Positions 12,601 to 22,300 of a stretch of DNA of 64,000 bases are shown here, piece after piece. Position 1 is the first letter of the stretch. Every line of letters begins with the position of its first letter. Source of the stretch: Dermatemys mawii (Eukaryota; Chordata; Testudines; Dermatemydidae). Position numbers and translations under genes: made by a program. The stretch covers positions 22,050,124 to 22,114,123 of the forward strand of contig ML677348.1 of assembly GCA_007922305.1 (NCBI GenBank). Reading direction: 5' to 3'. The notes beneath the pieces are model-generated. The model ran no database searches and had not been told where the DNA came from. It worked only from the letters and a program-made list of their open reading frames with translations.

Positions 12601-15600
12601 AATATGGATATAGGAACCAAGGTTAGGTACGCAGGTTTGAAAAATTTGGCCTTTTTCTTTTGTTTAACCTCAAAATTTCATTTCTACCTCCAATATGCTT
12701 CTTAATATATATTTATATAAGGAAACACTAATTTCAAAATTCACAGTCCACCCAAAATCTACTATAGATGTCATTGGTTATTGCTAGCAAAGATATAGTT
12801 TACCAAAATACACTTCCATGAACAGGTCCATTACAGCAATTCTAATATTAGCTATACTAACAAGCTGCTTATTACTTTCTGCAGGGAAACTTGCTGTATT
12901 TTGGAATATTAAGTTTTCAGTTTTCTAATAAAGTGCCCATCATCCACATCTGTTGTATATACACACAAATTAAAAGTACAATCTTACAATTTAAAAGTTA
13001 AGAGACACATCAACCTAGATTCAAAATAGAAGTGAAATGAACAATTTAGATTGCCCTGAACAAGCCAGGCACAATCTCAGGAGACACACAGATTTGGTAG
13101 TCACTATCACCCTGGAAAGGATGAGGGGACAACATTCGTAGACTTTATCTTGGCGTGGCATTTGCTTTCTTCAGTTGCAAATACAGCCCCTTTCCAATTC
13201 TGCATCTGGACTAACTCAGTCAACTCATTGTATGAAGTGGTCCAATTTCTGCTTATTTTACCAGTGTAAATACATGAATGACACACAAACCGACTGACTT
13301 GGGTACTGGATCAGTGTCCTGCTCCTCTTCAGAATCTCTGTTTGCTTCTCTGAGCAGAGGAGGAGACTTGGGGCCTTCATCACTGTCATGCATTTCTGAG
13401 CTTTTTTTGTAGCCAGGAGGTAATACTGGACCTGCAACTAAACATCAAGATTTAGCGTGGATATTTTATTAAACATTTTAAATGACTACAGTACAGACCT
13501 GTTTACGCACGGATGTCTGGAGTCAAGCCGTCACGACCATGTGTTAATGGACCGCGGGTTAAGCATGCCATGCTGAAACATCTTCTATGTCAGTAGGTTA
13601 GTAAGCAAATCTGTAGCGCTACATAGCGAGTTCATGCACCGCGTGTTAATGAGTCTCGCATGTTAAATAGGTAGCACTGGGAGGCATGGTGCTCTCGCGC
13701 GTCAAGCAGATTTGTGTGTAAAGCGATCATGTGTAAACGGGTCCGTACTGTATGATTTTTTTTAAAAAAAATAAAGAGTAATTATATATCCATCCTGATT
13801 TTTAATAAGCAAAATATAAAAAAAACCTATACAGTAAAGCTAATAGGCAGAAAACATGTTTAGGGTTCAATTCTGCAAACTAGTGTACACTTAACTTTGG
13901 TTTTATGAGCTGTCCTATTCACTTCAGTAGTATTGCATATGTGAGTAAAATAACTCACGTACATCTGTGTTTGCAAAGTCCTTAAACTGATAGAAGCTGC
14001 TTCTAAACAAATTACCAAACATAAATGGGCCTTTAAATTACGAATAAAGTACAGTAATATTGTTTAAAAGTGGTTAACATAATCTGCCTCCGCATAACAA
14101 GCTTTTAAGATCATTTTACACGTTAAGTAACCATATTAAAACACCTCTAGAGAATCATCTCATAATACTAAATGAGATTTAGCTTAAACACATTTATTTG
14201 TGCTGCACACATTGTTTTACAGAATTTGTTGCAGAGCCACATTAGATCTTTCTCAAGGGCATTCCTACAATACATAGCTACTACCAGCATCTTAACTGTT
14301 TTCTGAGAGGCTTCTTCAGAACAACTAGCACAATGTAGATCAGCATAAGCAGCATCAAGACATACGAAGCACTGCATTTTATATTTTTCCACTGATTTTG
14401 CAAAGCATATCGGATGTGATTTTCAGAGGGGTAATGTGGGTGCTCAAATATGGTTGTAAGAATACTTACGGATACAATGAATTAAGTTAAATTGTTTTCA
14501 GACACATAGTTAAATGTTGTGCTAAGATATAATTTAAAAGCATCCTCCCCAATACATAATGAGTTAAAAATATAGTCCCTTCTTAAGACAAAATGCAGCA
14601 GCAAATAGTGACGTATGATAAAGCAACCTATTGTAGAGGAACCAAACCTGAGGTATCTGCTGTCTATCACAGATGACAAAATGCAGTTAAAGGATAAGTA
14701 AATGCTATCAAACCCATAAACAGACAAAGTGTAAAGCCAGAAAAAAAGTAATAAGTCTAAAAACTCAGTAGCATTAACAATACCTCTCCCAAAGAGAGAA
14801 AATAGTAAATTATATGGCAGCCGTACATATGCAAAGCAGCGGTTCTCATTCTGCGGGTGGGGACCCCAAAGTGGGTCACAACCTCGTTTTAATGGGGTCA
14901 CCAGGACTGGCTTAGATTTGTTGAGGCCTGGGGCCAAAGCCCGAGCCTCACCATCCAGGGCTGAAGTCGAAGCCCAACAGCTTCAGTCCTGGGCAGCAGG
15001 ACTCAGGTTACCCTGGGGCAGTGGGTCTCGGGCTGTGCCCCATCCCCATCTGTGGAGCAGGGCTTGGATGAGCTCAGTCTCCCTCCCGGAATCCTGCAGT
15101 AATTTTTGTTGTCAGAAGGGGGTTGTGGTGCAATGAAGTTTGAGAAACCCTGACCGTTGTAAAATATCCTAGATACTAGAACACAACTGCAAGAAAACAC
15201 AGTGATTGTGTGTGTTTATCTTGGATAGGATCTATGAAATCATCTGAAAACTGGGTGCAGCACCAGGAAAGTTGCAACTGTGGCCCTCCGTGTCACAAAA
15301 AAAAACAACACAAAAAACTTACATTAGAGCACACAGAAAATCAATGGTTAAACAAGCAGCCTATCTCGGCCTTAGCTATCACAGTGCAGTAGCACCCGAG
15401 GGAGAGGGATCACTCTGCAGCACAGCAGTGAGCTCTGGCAGGGCAGTAGCACCCCAGGGAGCGGGGTCACTCTGCAGCGCAGTAGGTGGCATACAGCGAG
15501 CGCGGGGCTTTGCTAACGGGTCCCGCGGGGCGGCTCAACCGAGGCCCGGCACGTTCAGGTGGGAGAGGGGAGGCCGCTGCTCAGGCCAGCACCGAGCGGT

Positions 15601-15823
15601 GCCGGAGCTAGAGACACCCCAGACTGGGACCGGACTGACTCGCTCTGAGGAGCCTCTCGGGCCCCGCGTCGCCGCCCTACCCCCGGCCGCGGCCCTGCTT
15701 GGCCCCAGGCCACCCCCTGTCCTCTAATGCGTCCTCACCCTGACTGAAGTCCTCATCCGGGTCCGCTTCGGCACAGCGGCCAAAGCCCGGGGGCAGCGCC
15801 GGCCCCATCAGCTCCCGGGCCAT
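574..15823 (-). CDS. GPALPP1: GPALPP1 gene, 5' part (coding exons 1-4; rest beyond the window)
   Basis: Four exons join in frame on the minus strand: 15823-15739, 13431-13299, 11467-11366 and 682-574 (85+133+102+109 = 429 nt, 143 codons, ending in phase 0). The product starts MARELMGPALPPGF and has four copies of the family motif: GPALPPGF at residues 7-14, GPVLPPGY at 29-36, GPALPPGF at 91-98 and 111-118. A run of seven Asp (81-87) lies before the third motif. All junctions are GT-AG. The human protein is about 340 residues with a conserved basic C-terminal domain (DUF3752 type); that part must lie left of position 1. The molecular role is poorly known; it is regarded as a nuclear protein. 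It shares a promoter region with NUFIP1. Identity is very likely from the motif series and the matching exon 3 context (GFFGPALPPGFKKQDDSP). Confidence 0.93.
1091..1440 (-). repeat. CR1-type LINE 3' fragment
   Basis: The stretch beginning TTTAAGGCCAGAAGGGACAA is the reverse of a CR1 3' end. It is homologous to 41937-42280 in this window, sharing the TGTGCCA(G/C)AGGCAGAGA block. It lies in GPALPP1 intron 3. Positions 683-1090 hold nothing recognisable. Confidence 0.7.
1990..2540 (-). pseudogene. CR1 reverse-transcriptase fragment, interrupted by a MITE
   Basis: Read on the minus strand it shows [20 protein letters not shown], the CR1 RT catalytic region with its ADD triad. It matches the plus-strand CR1 at about 30.6-30.9 kb. 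Frame breaks and an insertion at 2135-2294 make it non-functional. Confidence 0.85.
2135..2294. mobile_element. pogo/Tigger-like MITE inside the CR1 fragment
   Basis: Terminal inverted repeats CCTCGATATAATGCGGTCC (left) and the complement of GGACCGAGTTATATGGAGG (right) bound 160 bp. The CR1 reading resumes on either side. Confidence 0.7.
2541..6060. other. GPALPP1 intron 3 segment, mostly unassigned
   Basis: No exon is seen. Short open frames here have no family signature. 2566-3260 and 4190-4670 have Harbinger- or hAT-like composition (for example ATGTAGACAAAGCCT near 4650-4664, TTAGGGCTTGGCTACTG near 2566) and are probably degraded MITEs. 4985-5600 is AT-rich without structure that I can name. 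Confidence 0.4.
6811..7784. mobile_element. Tigger/mariner-like non-autonomous element (TIR CAGTAACTCCTC)
   Basis: It starts CAGTAACTCCTC and ends GAGGAGTTCCTG; the inverted similarity extends about 50 bp inward (GTTAATGTTGTTTCG against CACAACGTTAAGTG). It contains a hAT MITE at 7280-7495. A diverged end of the same family is at about 34303-34365. Confidence 0.65.
7280..7495 (+). mobile_element. hAT (Charlie-like) MITE, copy 1
   Basis: The left TIR is CAGTGGTTCTCAAACT; the right end is AGTTTGAGAACCCCTG. It is flanked by 8-bp duplications ATTTAGCA (7272-7279) and CTTTAGCA (7496-7503), 7 of 8 identical. Confidence 0.9.
7978..8200 (-). mobile_element. hAT (Charlie-like) MITE, copy 2, inverted relative to copy 1
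   Basis: It starts CAGGGGTTCTCAAACT and ends AGTTTGAGAACCACTG, with a perfect 8-bp duplication GTGTAAAG at 7970-7977 and 8201-8208. It is the same family as 7280-7495 and 31401-31606. Confidence 0.93.
8663..8787. mobile_element. Small hAT-like MITE (TIR CA(C/A)TGTTCCCTCTAA)
   Basis: It starts CACTGTTCCCTCTAA and ends TTAGAGGGAACATTG; 125 bp. A perfect 8-bp duplication ATACCAGC lies at 8655-8662 and 8788-8795. Confidence 0.93.
8796..11365. other. GPALPP1 intron 3, proximal part
   Basis: No exon or well-bounded repeat is recognised. It has moderately AT-rich intronic sequence; 10921-10990 (CAGTCCTGCAAGGAGTTCC...) resembles an old DNA-transposon end but cannot be assigned. Confidence 0.4.
11366..11467 (-). 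CDS. GPALPP1: GPALPP1 coding exon 3
   Basis: The acceptor is TTTGTAG and the donor GTAATT. It encodes KQKRTQE, seven Asp, then GFFGPALPPGFKKQDDSPE. This is the best-conserved block and fixes the gene identity. The Asp run uses GAT GAT GAC GAC GAC GAC GAT, a short triplet repeat. Confidence 0.93.
11468..12464. other. GPALPP1 intron 2, unremarkable
   Basis: AT-rich intronic sequence between exon 3 and a MITE-like repeat. I see nothing further in it. Confidence 0.4.
12465..12655. mobile_element. MITE-like repeat with TIRs AAGGCCAYATTTTTCAA
   Basis: The left end AAAGGCCACATTTTTCAAG and right end TTGAAAAATTTGGCCTTT are inverted repeats about 190 bp apart. Internal blocks (ACTTCTAGTT, TAAATATGGAT, TAGGAACC) recur at 57866-57945, which marks a family. 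Confidence 0.7.
12656..13298. other. GPALPP1 intron 2, exon-2-proximal part
   Basis: AT-rich intronic sequence with no repeat that I can delimit. It ends at the exon 2 donor. Confidence 0.4.
13299..13431 (-). CDS. GPALPP1: GPALPP1 coding exon 2
   Basis: The acceptor is TTTAGTTGCAG; the exon begins by completing G of GPVLPPGY. It encodes an acidic, Ser-rich stretch (SDEG, DSEEEQDTD). It ends in phase 2 at an AA|GTCAGT donor. A Tigger-like MITE lies only 57 bp upstream of the exon start, in intron 1. Confidence 0.9.
13489..13750. mobile_element. Tigger/mariner-like MITE in GPALPP1 intron 1
   Basis: It starts CAGTACAGACCTGTTTACG and ends TGTAAACGGGTCCGTACTG, with TA on both flanks (13487-13488 and 13751-13752). 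The 262-bp element is CpG-rich inside an AT-rich intron. Confidence 0.88.
14837..15152. mobile_element. hAT-like MITE with degraded target duplication
   Basis: It starts CAGCGGTTCTCATTCTG and ends GAAGTTTGAGAAACCCTG. It lies in GPALPP1 intron 1. The flanks ATGCAAAG and ACCGTTGT do not match, so the insertion is old or an end has moved. Confidence 0.65.
15386..15490. repeat. Imperfect tandem duplication at the CpG-island edge
   Basis: GCAGTAGCACCC at 15386 recurs at 15443, each copy followed by a TCACTCTGCAGC block; the period is about 57 bp. Confidence 0.7.
15739..15823 (-). CDS. GPALPP1: GPALPP1 coding exon 1
   Basis: It holds the start codon (15823-15821, context GTGCCATGG, a strong Kozak match) and the first GPALPPGF motif. 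It ends in phase 1 after ...DEDFSQ plus one G, at a GTGAGG donor read on the minus strand. It lies in a CpG-rich block. Confidence 0.93.
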
Positions 15824-16139
15824 GGCACAACAACGCCGCCACTATGGGCGGGGAGGGCGGGGCAGGGAGGCGCATGAGTAGTGCGGAGCGACCCTTCCGG
15901 CCCAGGCTAACCCGCAGGCGCATAGGCAGCTGACAGGCTGCATGGCCCTTCCGGCGCTGTGCGATGACGTCACCCGGTAGTGTGGCCGGCGGGGTTCAGC
16001 ACCTCGGCCTCGGGGCGTGGTGTTTACACTCGGACCGGAAGTGACGTATAATGCGGTGGACGCCCGTGTGCCCCATGTGGAGGCAGCTGCCGCTGGTAGT
16101 GTCAGCGCGGGTGGCCGGAGGGGTCTTTACGGGCCTGAC
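15824..16139. promoter_or_regulatory. Bidirectional CpG-island promoter between GPALPP1 and NUFIP1
   Basis: 316 bp separate the divergent start codons. Visible sites: GC boxes GGGCGGGG at 15846-15853 and 15855-15862; ETS-type CTTCCGG at 15894-15900 and 15948-15954; a consensus CRE TGACGTCA at 15965-15972; and a composite ETS/CRE-like ACCGGAAGTGACGT at 16034-16047. No TATA box stands out. This is the architecture of a housekeeping bidirectional promoter. CpG density extends from about 15.5 to 16.5 kb, over both first exons. Exact start sites cannot be read from sequence. Confidence 0.85.
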
Positions 16140-16143
16140 ATGA
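16051..16143 (+). CDS. Upstream ORF (30 codons) overlapping the NUFIP1 start
   Basis: An ATG at 16051 (A at -3) opens a frame that runs 30 sense codons to TGA at 16141-16143. The NUFIP1 ATG is 16140-16142, so stop and start share ATGA. If transcription begins upstream of 16051 the uORF would lie in the 5' UTR and main-ORF initiation would need leaky scanning or short-range reinitiation. Whether it is translated is unknown. Confidence 0.5.
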   Translation: MRWTPVCPMWRQLPLVVSARVAGGVFTGLT

Positions 16144-16320
16144 ATCCGTTCGCCTGGTACCCGCCGCCCATGTTCGGGCCCCCTGTGTTCTGCCCGCCCC
16201 CGGGGCTCCCCGCCTGGGACCCCGGCTTCTGGGCGCTGCCGCCCGGGGATTATCCGCCGCCTGGCGCGTGGTACCAGCCGCCACCCGCGTACGGGGAGCC
16301 GCCGATGACCCCGCACCCAG
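16140..16320 (+). CDS. NUFIP1: NUFIP1 coding exon 1
   Basis: It encodes residues 1-60 plus one base ([15 protein letters not shown]...MTPHP), extremely rich in Pro, Trp, Tyr and Phe. The ATG at 16140 is the first in this frame; upstream only a GTG (16017) is in frame. The donor is CAG|GTAGGG. FWAL at residues 30-33 resembles the LC3-interacting stretch of the human protein. Confidence 0.88.
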
Positions 16321-19300
16321 GTAGGGGAGACCCCCGTGGGGGGCAAAAGGGAGGGAGGAGCTTCGGCATCGCGGCCGGATATTCCCCCGTCTCCCTGTTC
16401 TCCTAGCGACCCCCCGCCGCCGCCGCCCCCGCCGCAGGGGCTCCTGTCCCGTTTCCCCCATATCCATCCTGCGGGGCGTGGGCGAGTGTGTGTGGGGAGG
16501 TTCTCCCCACCTGCACCCCGGAGAGTGGGGGGAAGGAAGAGTGGTCCTGGATGCTGCGGCCCTGCCTCTCACACTCTGGCCTATCTGTGTTAAATACAGC
16601 TCTTCTTAGGTGATTGTTGCTTTCCTCCGCTGCTGGCTAGTTCTTGCTTATGACTAAAGGAAGGATGAGGTAGTTCCCACGCTTTTTAACAACGCTGAAA
16701 CTTAAAACTAGGTTTTTGCCTTTTATTTGTCAGAGCTTTGGTGCTGCTATAATATACCTCCAAGGAGGCTGTGTCAGTTTCGGGTTTGGCATGTTGATGG
16801 TATCTTTGAAAAAAGCAAACCAAACTATCCCTGTGTTAGCTGCAATTTTAAGTCAGTATTGTGGTAACACTAATTTTCAGGAAGTTTTTAAAAAATGATT
16901 GATAGAATAAGGAAGATCCTGAGAGGTCTCAACAATAAGTATTGGATACCCAGGGGTATAAGGTAACAAGTAGTATAATATTGTGATTACAGAGCTGAGG
17001 TAAGGAATATCAGATGAATCAACAAATTTCATATTTCTGTTTTTCTTTAAAGTATTTTATAAGATTATTAGAGTTGTTTAGAGTCCACTGCTTTCCCCCC
17101 AAAACATAATGTTGAAGAAAGTATTGTAAGAGCTATGTATAATTTCATTTTTCTTGTATTATTTTTTTTATTGAAGATGGAAATTGCCATTTTACCCAAG
17201 AATGGCAAGATGAACAAACACCTGCATTTTTTAAACATTCTCCAGGTGGAAACTTCAAGCAAAAGGTACTTATTATAGCTATTATGTGGAGCTCAGTACC
17301 TCAGTTGTACTTCTGGGATACAGTATCCTTAATCCTGCCATACCAATTAGGATTATGTTATAACCATATGTTGTAACGTATGTTAATCATTGTGTTATAA
17401 ATGAGAGCCATTCCATGATGATAAAAGTCTGCAAGTCCTGGATCCATTCAAGGGAGGGATGCTCTAATCAACTAATTTAAATCGTACATTGTGCACATAA
17501 TTTTATTGTTGAGATGTACTAACCTTGCAAGAACTCTTATTTCTGGTGATGAGGCCACTTTGGCGTTTTGGTTATGTTGGTAGCAATGACACATTAGTAA
17601 AAAGATGTTAATTGTAAACTGAGCACATTTGTGTTGGAAACTGCGATATATGGAACACAATAATTTGAATTTTTTTAGTCATTTTTCAGTCAAATGTTCT
17701 GACTATTGAAACGCATATAAAAATAATTTTAATATCTTCATGTTCTGGCATATTGGTTTCTATTTAAAATGTAACTTATTTTTCAAAGAAATAAATATAA
17801 CAGTGTCACTCTTTTTAACAGAACAAAAGGAAAAAAGAACCAGTTTTCTCTCATTATTGTGATACCTGTGATCGTGGCTATAAAAACCAAGAAAAATATG
17901 ATGAACATGTTGCACAGCATACACAGGTTAGTTTAAATAGGCAAGAAAATTTATCTTGTATAACAGCTTGTTTTTACAGTTTATAGCCATGCCATTTTGG
18001 ACTGTGATTTCATAATCTAAGCAGGTTTTAGTCCCAGTCAGTGCCTGAATGGGAGGTCACTAGTGGAAAATCATGTGCTGCAGGAAGTATTGGTAGGTGG
18101 CACTTTCTTTGGAGTCGTCTTCTTCACTGAATCCAAATAGTGCAAGGAGTCACTGTGTTGCTGCAGGTGTGCTTTTTTGATTAGGATGTAAAATGGACAC
18201 TCTTGAGTACATAGTTTCTGCCTGTACTTATAGGTGTTGGGCTGCTAGTTATGTAAGTCTTTGATTCGTAATGATAAATGTAAAATTGATAGTCAGTAGT
18301 TGAAATTATCTATGATATATGTACAAGTCCCACAATTTTGCGTGAATTACTGAAGTCTTCAGCGATGACACTGCTAGAGGGATTTACCTTGTTTTGGCCA
18401 CCTGTAAATATCCAGTACAGCATGAACCTAAGAGTTGTTGACAATGTGCTTGTGCTGTTTGCATCCAATCTGAAGTGCTGAAGGTCTCCTGCCCTAGAAC
18501 AAGGCTGACTAAGGGTGTACAGTTTTGGCAAGTCCTCTATAATGGGGCTGAAACTAATTCTTGGATGCCAGCTGCCCTAATTCCTGCATGAAATGGTGGA
18601 AGATCTTCTCTGCTATAAACTGTTGAGTGCATTCTGAATCCTAAGATGTCATCATAAATTAGTACTGTGGAGAATAGATATTTTAAAACACAGTGAGCAT
18701 AATGTATTAGGCCACGTAGTAACTGAATGTCTCTTTCTTAAATTTAATTGTTAATGCTATAGTACTGGTACTTAGCCTTTTACGTTTTCAAAACTCTGAA
18801 AGTAACCAAGACTATGTTGGCAGTTGTTATTTTGTTTCACCATTCAAGAAAGAGATTTAATATGCAGTGGTATGCAACATTGTTAAAAATAAGTGAGTTA
18901 CATCTTGACTCTTCTTGTGCGCATAATTCCATTCAAATAGTGTCAGAGTATTTTTCTTCTCTTGCAGTGTGTAGAAGATGGTTGCAATTTCAGTGCACAT
19001 GAGAAGTTGGTTCAGATTCACTGGAAGAATGTAGGTACCCCAAACGGCTTCAAAAATTGAGTCCATGAAAATTGTAGAATTCATTATTCATTTCTCCTCT
19101 GGCTGTCTTTACACATTTTTATGTCTCTGGAATGACAAAGTCCAGTCTCAGTCTTAAAACTGACCCTCAATCCCATATTAAACATGAAAAGCACATGAAA
19201 CACAACATAATAGAAATGAAAATCACCATGTAGCATTTTTAGTCTTCTCATTTCCTATATGTTACACCCAATTTCAGCAATGTCTGGGTTTTTAAAGTTG

Positions 19301-22300
19301 TAGAGTTTTATGTAATTGCATAAAGGGAATTTATGAACATTTTGTAATGCTTCTAAAAACTTGTCCTCTCTAGACGCATGCTCCTGGTGCTAAAAGAATA
19401 CAACTAGATACTCCAGAGGAGATAGCTAGATGGAGAGAGGAAAGAAAAAGGTGAGTAAAACTACAGAGTCTCTGAAGCAAAGTTGAAAGAAGCTTTCAAT
19501 TGCAAAATTTCTCATCACTCCCTTGCACTTTTCCCTTGGGTTCCTAGCCCTTAACTTAATTATTTTTGTAGTGCTGGCCAGAGGGAGGGGAATTCAAACT
19601 CTCAAGTTATACCAGCAAGAAAAATGTATGCCTCAATCTTTAAGATGCATTGTATTGTCTTTAGGTAACTCATACTGTTTGCACATATGTTGAAAGCTCA
19701 CATTCCTGAAATGAGGAATATGTGCTGGATGAAGTTGGAAATAGTTGGGTCTGATATAATGAAGATGTGAACATCTGAAAAGGGTGTACTCACCCACCTC
19801 TATAGGATAATGAACGGAGGGGTTGGATAGGCGTGGGAGTCCCAGGGGTCTGTCAGGGGTGGGGTGGTGCATAGNNNNNNNNNNNNNNNNNNNNNNNNNN
19901 NNNNNNNNNNNNNNNNNNNNNNNNNNNNNNNNNNNNNNNNNNNNNNNNNNNNNNNNNNNNNNNNNNNNNNNNNNNNNNNNNNNNNNNNNNNNNNNNNNNN
20001 NNNNNNNNNNNNNNNNNNNNNNNNNNNNNNNNNNNNNNNNNNNNNNNNNNNNNNNNNNNNNNNNNNNNNNNNNNNNNNNNNNNNNNNNNNNNNNNNNNNN
20101 NNNNNNNNNNNNNNNNNNNNNNNNNNNNNNNNNNNNNNNNNNNNNNNNNNNNNNNNNNNNNNNNNNNNNNNNNNNNNNNNNNNNNNNNNNNNNNNNNNNN
20201 NNNNNNNNNNNNNNNNNNNNNNNNNNNNNNNNNNNNNNNNNNNNNNNNNNNNNNNNNNNNNNNNNNNNNNNNNNNNNNNNNNNNNNNNNNNNNNNNNNNN
20301 NNNNNNNNNNNNNNNNNNNNNNNNNNNNNNNNNNNNNNNNNNNNNNNNNNNNNNNNNNNNNNNNNNNNNNNNNNNNNNNNNNNNNNNNNNNNNNNNNNNN
20401 NNNNNNNNNNNNNNNNNNNNNNNNNNNNNNNNNNNNNNNNNNNNNNNNNNNNNNNNNNNNNNNNNNNNNNNNNNNNNNNNNNNNNNNNNNNNNNNNNNNN
20501 NNNNNNNNNNNNNNNNNNNNNNNNNNNNNNNNNNNNNNNNNNNNNNNNNNNNNNNNNNNNNNNNNNNNNNNNNNNNNNNNNNNNNNNNNNNNNNNNNNNN
20601 NNNNNNNNNNNNNNNNNNNNNNNNNNNNNNNNNNNNNNNNNNNNNNNNNNNNNNNNNNNGAGTGGGTCCTGAGAGGGCAGTTAGAGTTGGGGGGGTGTCT
20701 CAGGAGGAGTGGTCAGGAGAGACAAGGAGCAGGGGGGCTTAGATAGGGGTGGGGAGGTTCTGGGGGGTGACTAGGGGTGGGGGGTCTCTGGAAGGGGGGT
20801 CAGGGGACAAGGAGCAGTGGGGACTGGATGGGTCAGGATTCTGAGGTGAGCAGTCAGGAGATGTGAAGTGGGAGGGGATCGGATGGGGGGTGGAGGCCAG
20901 GCTGTTTGGGAAGACATAGCCTTCCCTAACCGGCCCTTCACACAATTTTGCAACCCCAGTGTGGCCCTCATACCAAAAAGTTTGCCCATGCCTGAAATAG
21001 ATGTTTTTGTCTTAAGAACCGTCTTGTGGGAAAGTGCTAATAGAGTCCTGGAAAAAAGCAAAACACCACTGCAGAGTAAAATTTTCCCACAATGATTATA
21101 GCAATTTTTAGCACAAACTATGGAAACGTTTTGCTACATCAACAGCATTGGATGGTCAGTTTGATTGTTCTATTACCAGTTCTATTTTTTAAATTAATGG
21201 TAATCTGAAGATTGCCATTTAAAACAGAGACCAGTTGTGTTGATCCCAAGCCATATATTGTATTCCTGTGTTTGTTCTGCTGCAGTTTACTCCTGGGAGA
21301 ATTCTGTGCCAAAAAATAAAAATTCTGCACACACAATATTTGAAAATTCTGCAAAATTCTGACAAATTGTATTTGTCAAAATAACACAGTATAATTATGA
21401 CAGTTACAATTATTTTGATACTTTGAAAATATCTGTCGGCAAGTAAGTCTGTAGCAGTACAGACCAAAAAAGAGATTCTGGTCTTTTTTTTTGGACAGAT
21501 TCCTTATGAGGCATATTAATACAGAGCTTTGTGTAATTCAATTAAATTATAATACAGAGCTATATTTCCTGCACCTGCTGGGAGAAGTGCAAAGGCTTGG
21601 GGGAGTCAGGAGTAACAGAGAAGCTAAGGAGAGGGAATGACCCTAGGAGTGAACCTGGAGAATGTTGGGTGGGAGGTTTTTCTTTGTGAGGGGAGGGAGA
21701 GGATTGTTAGGGTGTTGGGAAGCCTCCCCCAGCTGACCCCAAACCTCTCCCATTCAGTCAATCTGCCCCTGCCCCCGCACCCCTCATCCCCATGGGTTTC
21801 TGCAGCCCCTGTTTCCAGGCTCAACACTGTCACGCCACTAGCTCCTGAGCCCATCCGCCAATCTGTCCCCCCACTAGACAGTCTGAAGCCCAGTCTGTGA
21901 CCCTCAGCAGCTCTGTGTGCCCCACCCTGCCCTGACAAGACTCCTGTGATGAACTCTACTCCTGGGAGAATTCTGCAGCACTGGGCATAGAATTCTGTAT
22001 TTTCCAGCATAATTTTTTTTTTCTTAATTGCTGCAGTTCTGCCTTTTGCTCACCAGAGGCTGCTGTGGTGCTAAACAGAGCCTGAATGCTGCTGACTGTT
22101 CTGGCGCCACAGCGGCCTCTGATGGGCAAAAGGCGAACTTCAGCACTGCTCAGGCAAAATGCTTTTTGTGCATGGAAATACAATATGCGAGACACATCAA
22201 TAATTCCCTTATGTGTAACAGTTAATGAAGCTGGCCGCTGCTTCCCTCAGCCCACATTGGACCGTGACGGCGAACTGCGGCCAGTGGGAGCCACAGTCAT

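Noticed and set aside
16017..16139. N-terminal extension of NUFIP1 from upstream in-frame sequence
   Set aside because: The upstream frame has only a GTG at 16017, no ATG; the first in-frame ATG is 16140, followed by the expected Pro-rich N-terminus.
15996..16572. Minus-strand Arg/Gly-rich frames over NUFIP1 exon 1
   Set aside because: These are antisense shadows in a GC-rich CpG island with no domain signature.
19823..20746. Two open frames of about 300 codons across the N run
   Set aside because: Almost all codons are undetermined; they exist only because N contains no stop.
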